Positions 5,272-7,106 of a DNA stretch of 7,106 nt are shown one piece after another. Position numbers and translations under genes: made by a program. Source of the stretch: an uncultured Clostridium sp. (GTDB lineage: Bacteria; Bacillota; Clostridia; TANB77; CAG-508); the NCBI GenBank assembly GCA_900556695.1, contig USQA01000062.1, positions 1 through 7,106 on the forward strand. Reading direction: 5' to 3'. The first letter of the stretch is position 1. Each line of letters begins with the position of its first letter. The notes under the pieces are model-generated. The model was not told the DNA's origin. It worked only from the letters and a program-made list of their open reading frames with translations, and ran no database searches.

Positions 5272-6291
5272 ATGAATTTAAGCAATAATGTTATTTTGAA
5301 TACATTAAATGTACCAATTATTAATGGGTTTACACATCTTGCAGAGCAACTTTCATTAACACAAGGATTGCTCTATTTTTTGACCTATAAAAAAGATTAC
5401 TGTTATACTTTGAAAGAGATACCTAAAAAAGATGGAACATTTAGAAAAATATGTGTTCCTAATTTGTCATTAAAAGTAGTTCAAAAATGGATATTGGTAG
5501 AAATTCTTGAAAAAATAGATGTTTCTCCACAAGCAATGGCTTTTGTGCCTAAGAATAATGGATTAAAGTCAAATGCTGAATATCATAAGAAGAACATATT
5601 TTTATTAGAGATGGATATAAAAAATTTCTTTGGAACTATAAAAGAAGGACAGGTGTTTAAGCTGTTTTGTAATATCGGATATAATACAAAAGTATCAACA
5701 ATTTTGACAAGTTTATGTACATTTGACGGAGAACTTCCACAAGGAGCAGTTACATCACCATACCTTGCTAATTTAATACTGTATCATTTAGATATAAGAT
5801 TAAATGGGCTATGTAGTAGAAAAGACATTGTATATACTCGCTATGCTGATGATTTGAGTTTTTCATCAAATGATAGGGCAAAATTAAATGGTATCGAAAA
5901 TTTTGTGAAAAATATTGTTTCAGATGAAGGTTTTGAAATAAATGAAAAGAAAACTCGTTATCTTTCTAATGACGTAAAGAAATCAATAACAGGAATAACA
6001 ATTAATAATGAAGAAATACATGTAGATAAAAAATTGAAGAGGGATATAAGAGCATTGATATTTAGTTCTATAGCCAGTAAAAATTATGCTCTAAATGATA
6101 AAATAAGAGGCAGTATTGCATATGTGAATTCTATAGAGCCTGGTTATCAAGAAAAAATGATTAATTATATTGAACGAATTATTAATAAGGACGAACTAAA
6201 AAATGATTTAGGAGTTGTAAAGACTTTTAATGAAAACAAGCTGTATAAAGTTTTACCAGATATGAAATATGAGGAATCCCCATTTATCTGA
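5272..6291 (+). CDS. Retron reverse transcriptase (Eco1/St85-like)
   Basis: It makes branched msDNA from the msd RNA, primed at the 2'-OH of the branch G, and holds the effector in check. The protein has 339 residues from ATG 5272 (Eco1 RT has 320). Landmarks: basic region PKKDGTFRKICVP (51-63), the retron-specific NAxxH motif NAEYH (101-105), palm motif LEMDIKNFF with D115, LPQGAVTSPYLANL (155-168), catalytic TRYADD with D193 and D194 (YADD 191-194), and SITG (238-241) at the place of the retron VTG motif that contacts the msr. The C-terminal thumb region runs from about 245. A longer frame opens at TTG 5248, but its eight extra codons lie in the a2 region; ATG 5272 has GAGG (5260-5263) 8 bases upstream, so I prefer it. 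That site is paired in the folded msr-msd. All catalytic residues are present; it appears intact and very AT-rich. Confidence 0.96.
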   Translation: MNLSNNVILNTLNVPIINGFTHLAEQLSLTQGLLYFLTYKKDYCYTLKEIPKKDGTFRKICVPNLSLKVVQKWILVEILEKIDVSPQAMAFVPKNNGLKSNAEYHKKNIFLLEMDIKNFFGTIKEGQVFKLFCNIGYNTKVSTILTSLCTFDGELPQGAVTSPYLANLILYHLDIRLNGLCSRKDIVYTRYADDLSFSSNDRAKLNGIENFVKNIVSDEGFEINEKKTRYLSNDVKKSITGITINNEEIHVDKKLKRDIRALIFSSIASKNYALNDKIRGSIAYVNSIEPGYQEKMINYIERIINKDELKNDLGVVKTFNENKLYKVLPDMKYEESPFI

Positions 6292-6482
6292 ATTTGATAA
6301 AATATTTTTAGGCGAAGTTAGAAAATGTTACTAGTACCATGTAAATAAATCAGTCGAGGCATGATACTCGTATGATACCTATTTCTCCCGATACCATATA
6401 TAAGTGGCATAAAATGAATAAAACAAGCACGAAAGGTCATGAAAACACACTATGTAATTAACAAATAAGTTAATATCTCAGG
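6292..6482. other. Non-coding stretch between retron and att-like copy 3
   Basis: No gene with a ribosome site. ATGATAC occurs at 6361-6367 and 6372-6378, with GATACC again at 6390-6395, and TAAGTGGCAT (6401-6410) resembles the repeat near copy 2. An open frame without a start signal, 6345-6461, reads RMIPISPDTIYKW, which faintly recalls tyrosine-integrase sequence; too short to call. No convincing terminator follows the RT. Confidence 0.35.
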
Positions 6483-6495
6483 GAGTTCGAATAGT
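6483..6495 (+). repeat. att-like core, copy 3 (GAGTTCGAATAGT)
   Basis: A third Glu-Phe-Glu-TAG sequence, again differing from the guaA end only at third positions. It is followed 38 bases later by a terminator-like hairpin. Proposed right end of the retron-bearing segment. Copies 1 and 3 differ at two of 13 bases, copies 2 and 3 also at two. Confidence 0.45.
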
Positions 6496-6532
6496 ATTAG
6501 GTACTCAGGAAGATTGTATATCAGTAACGTAG

Positions 6533-6562
6533 ATGCGGAGTGGGAAACTGCTCCGTATTTTC
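6533..6562 (+). terminator. Terminator-like hairpin
   Basis: ATGCGGAG (6533-6540) pairs with CTCCGTAT (6551-6558) in an 8 bp stem with one G-T, around a GGGAAACT-type loop, and runs into a short T-rich tail (ATTTTC). It is similar in position to the hairpin after copy 2. Confidence 0.55.
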
Positions 6563-6614
6563 AATATAAAATGATAATAAAGCGAAGAGGGTATGGTAAA
6601 CTTTACTTATTGTA

Positions 6615-6641
6615 ACAAACGGCAAATCGGAATTTGTTTGT
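6615..6641 (+). promoter_or_regulatory. Leader hairpin before the broken small ORF
   Basis: ACAAAC (6615-6620) pairs with GTTTGT (6636-6641) and AAAT (6624-6627) with ATTT (6632-6635), with GGC bulged and a CGGA loop. It sits just before the AAAAAGGAG ribosome site at 6643-6649, so it could influence translation of the ORF at 6659. Confidence 0.35.
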
Positions 6642-6658
6642 GAAAAAGGAGTGTTTTT

Positions 6659-6760
6659 ATGTAGAGTAGCTTGATTGTTAGGCTAATAGATGGAAATGGA
6701 ACACTGATATCATCACAGTCTTATAATGAATTTCAATGTGGGCATATTTTTTTAAATTAG
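6659..6760 (+). pseudogene. Small ORF stopped by TAG at codon 2
   Basis: A strong AAAGGAG (6643-6649) lies about 9 bases before ATG 6659, but the second codon is TAG (6662-6664). The frame then runs SSLIVRLIDGNGTLISSQSY and ends in HIFLN before a TAG at 6758. I do not recognise the product; it looks like the N-terminus of a degraded gene, with one base change (e.g. AAG or CAG to TAG) having removed it. The alternative, a deliberate start-stop element, cannot be excluded. Confidence 0.35.
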
Positions 6761-6983
6761 TAAATTATATTTGTTGAAAATAGTGTTAAAAGTAGTATGA
6801 TTTTAACTATAATAATTTTGCATGAGAAAAATGTACCCCCAAATATAGAGAATAAAGACTCTCCAATTCCCCCCTCATAACACCTCTGAGCACAAAAAGT
6901 CAAGCCCTTCTCCCCATTTCCTCCTATAATGAATTTAGCACTGACTATAACCCTATACCGAACGAATCCCATCGGAGGAAACA
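6761..6983. other. Intergenic region upstream of the serine hydrolase
   Basis: Holds TATAAT at 6925-6930 and a TTAAAA-16-TATAAT pair ending near 6808, but no pair of hexamers I would confidently assign to the gene at 6984. From about 6830 the base composition becomes richer in C, suggesting that resident chromosome resumes here. The minus-strand open frame across this stretch has no family resemblance or ribosome site. Confidence 0.35.
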
Positions 6984-7106
6984 ATGGATAAACAAATCAA
7001 GGCTCTTGAAGATCTGATTACAACCGAATATAGTAACATTACAGGCATTGCAATCAATAAAAACGGCCAAAATATATACGAAGCCTATTTCAACGGCTAC
7101 ACTCCT
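6984..7106 (+). CDS. Serine hydrolase (beta-lactamase family), N-terminal part
   Basis: The first 41 codons of a gene that runs off the window. It starts MDKQIKALEDLITTEYSNIT and continues with GIAINKNGQNIYEAYFNGYT. This is the usual opening of serine hydrolases of the class C beta-lactamase/penicillin-binding fold (pattern: GI.V.K.G..VYE.YF.GY); the SxxK and YxN catalytic motifs would lie beyond the window. GGAGG at 6974-6978 is five bases before the ATG. No signal peptide is present, so it is probably cytosolic. It is the first intact gene right of the third guaA-end copy and is likely a normal chromosomal neighbour. The family call rests on a short stretch. Confidence 0.7.
   Translation, partial: MDKQIKALEDLITTEYSNITGIAINKNGQNIYEAYFNGYTP

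Larger units (their letters stand above)
5090..5272 (+). ncRNA. Retron msr-msd RNA
   Basis: The template and primer RNA for msDNA synthesis. The a1 arm CACCTCATTCTTA (5097-5109) pairs with a2 TAAGGGTGAGGTG (5253-5265): 13 bp with two G-U. Pairing can run on to 20 bp (5090-5109 with 5253-5272) with one further G-U. The expected branch G directly follows a1 (5110). The msr then has hairpin 1 (GTTGTTA 5115-5121 with TAACAAC 5134-5140) and hairpin 2 (5143-5159), whose TTGTTTCG loop region matches Eco1. The msd stem is TAAATCAACGG (5188-5198) with CCGTTGATTTA (5225-5235), 11 perfect bp, capped by a weaker inner hairpin around 5204-5219. By analogy with Eco1 (GTAAGGGTG shared at a2), msDNA would start opposite 5251 and end near 5169, about 83 nt against 86 in Eco1. 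The RNA overlaps the effector stop and the RT start. Confidence 0.88.

Noticed and set aside
5248..6291. Group II intron or DGR reverse transcriptase
   Set aside because: No maturase or HNH domain, no intron-like RNA, no template/variable repeat pair; NAxxH, YADD, the SITG motif and the neighbouring RNA and effector all point to a retron.
6757..6984. Minus-strand ORF of 75 codons
   Set aside because: Covers the promoter region of the serine hydrolase; composition is intergenic and no ribosome site or family pattern is visible.
1..7106. CRISPR array, tRNA, rRNA or complete insertion sequence
   Set aside because: No regularly spaced repeats, no tRNA-like fold with a CCA end, no rRNA sequence, and no transposase gene with terminal inverted repeats were seen.

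Overview
The window looks like an accessory (defence-type) island inserted at the 3' end of guaA in a low-GC Gram-positive bacterium, most likely a gut Clostridia/Lachnospiraceae-type organism. The GuaA tail at the left edge is about 53% G+C. The following 6 kb is far more AT-rich, with strong AGGAGG-type ribosome sites and small XRE regulators of the kind common in Clostridia. The genus assignment is inference from gene types and style, not from a marker gene.

Layout. (1) 1-118: the C-terminal end of GMP synthase, finishing in Glu-Phe-Glu-TAG. (2) 119-1222: a short cassette with one gene, a DUF6602-type protein with a PD-(D/E)xK-like motif. It ends in a second copy of the Glu-Phe-Glu-TAG sequence, followed at once by a strong GC-rich terminator hairpin. 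(3) 1273-3217: a tiny minus-strand gene with its own promoter, operator-like palindrome and terminator; a divergent XRE regulator with an apparent 1-base frameshift; then an endonuclease/exonuclease/phosphatase (EEP) family gene and a coupled gene of unknown function. (4) 3218-4085: gene debris, including a broken DUF6809-type gene (minus) and a broken divergent XRE regulator (plus). (5) 4178-6291: a complete retron of the Eco1/Ec86 (type II-A, 'St85 family') kind: NDT-like effector, msr-msd RNA, reverse transcriptase. (6) 6292-6983: non-coding debris with a third Glu-Phe-Glu-TAG copy (6483-6494), a terminator-like hairpin, and a small ORF killed by TAG at codon 2. (7) 6984-7106: the start of a serine hydrolase (beta-lactamase family), probably resident chromosome.

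How the parts fit. The guaA 3' end is a known integration site for genomic islands. The three degenerate copies of the guaA end, two of them closely followed by terminator hairpins, suggest at least two successive insertions side by side, now without a recognisable integrase. The live cargo is three candidate defence units: the DUF6602 nuclease-like protein, the EEP plus unknown pair, and the retron. The retron is the firmest call. The effector matches Eco1 along its length. The RNA between the two genes folds as expected: 13-20 bp a1/a2 pairing, a branch G, two msr hairpins including a UUGUUUCG loop as in Eco1, and an msd stem-loop.

Caveats: two regulators each need one extra A in an A7 run to read through, and no homopolymer longer than 7 occurs anywhere in the window. 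Collapsed homopolymers in the assembly therefore have to be considered before those genes are called dead.
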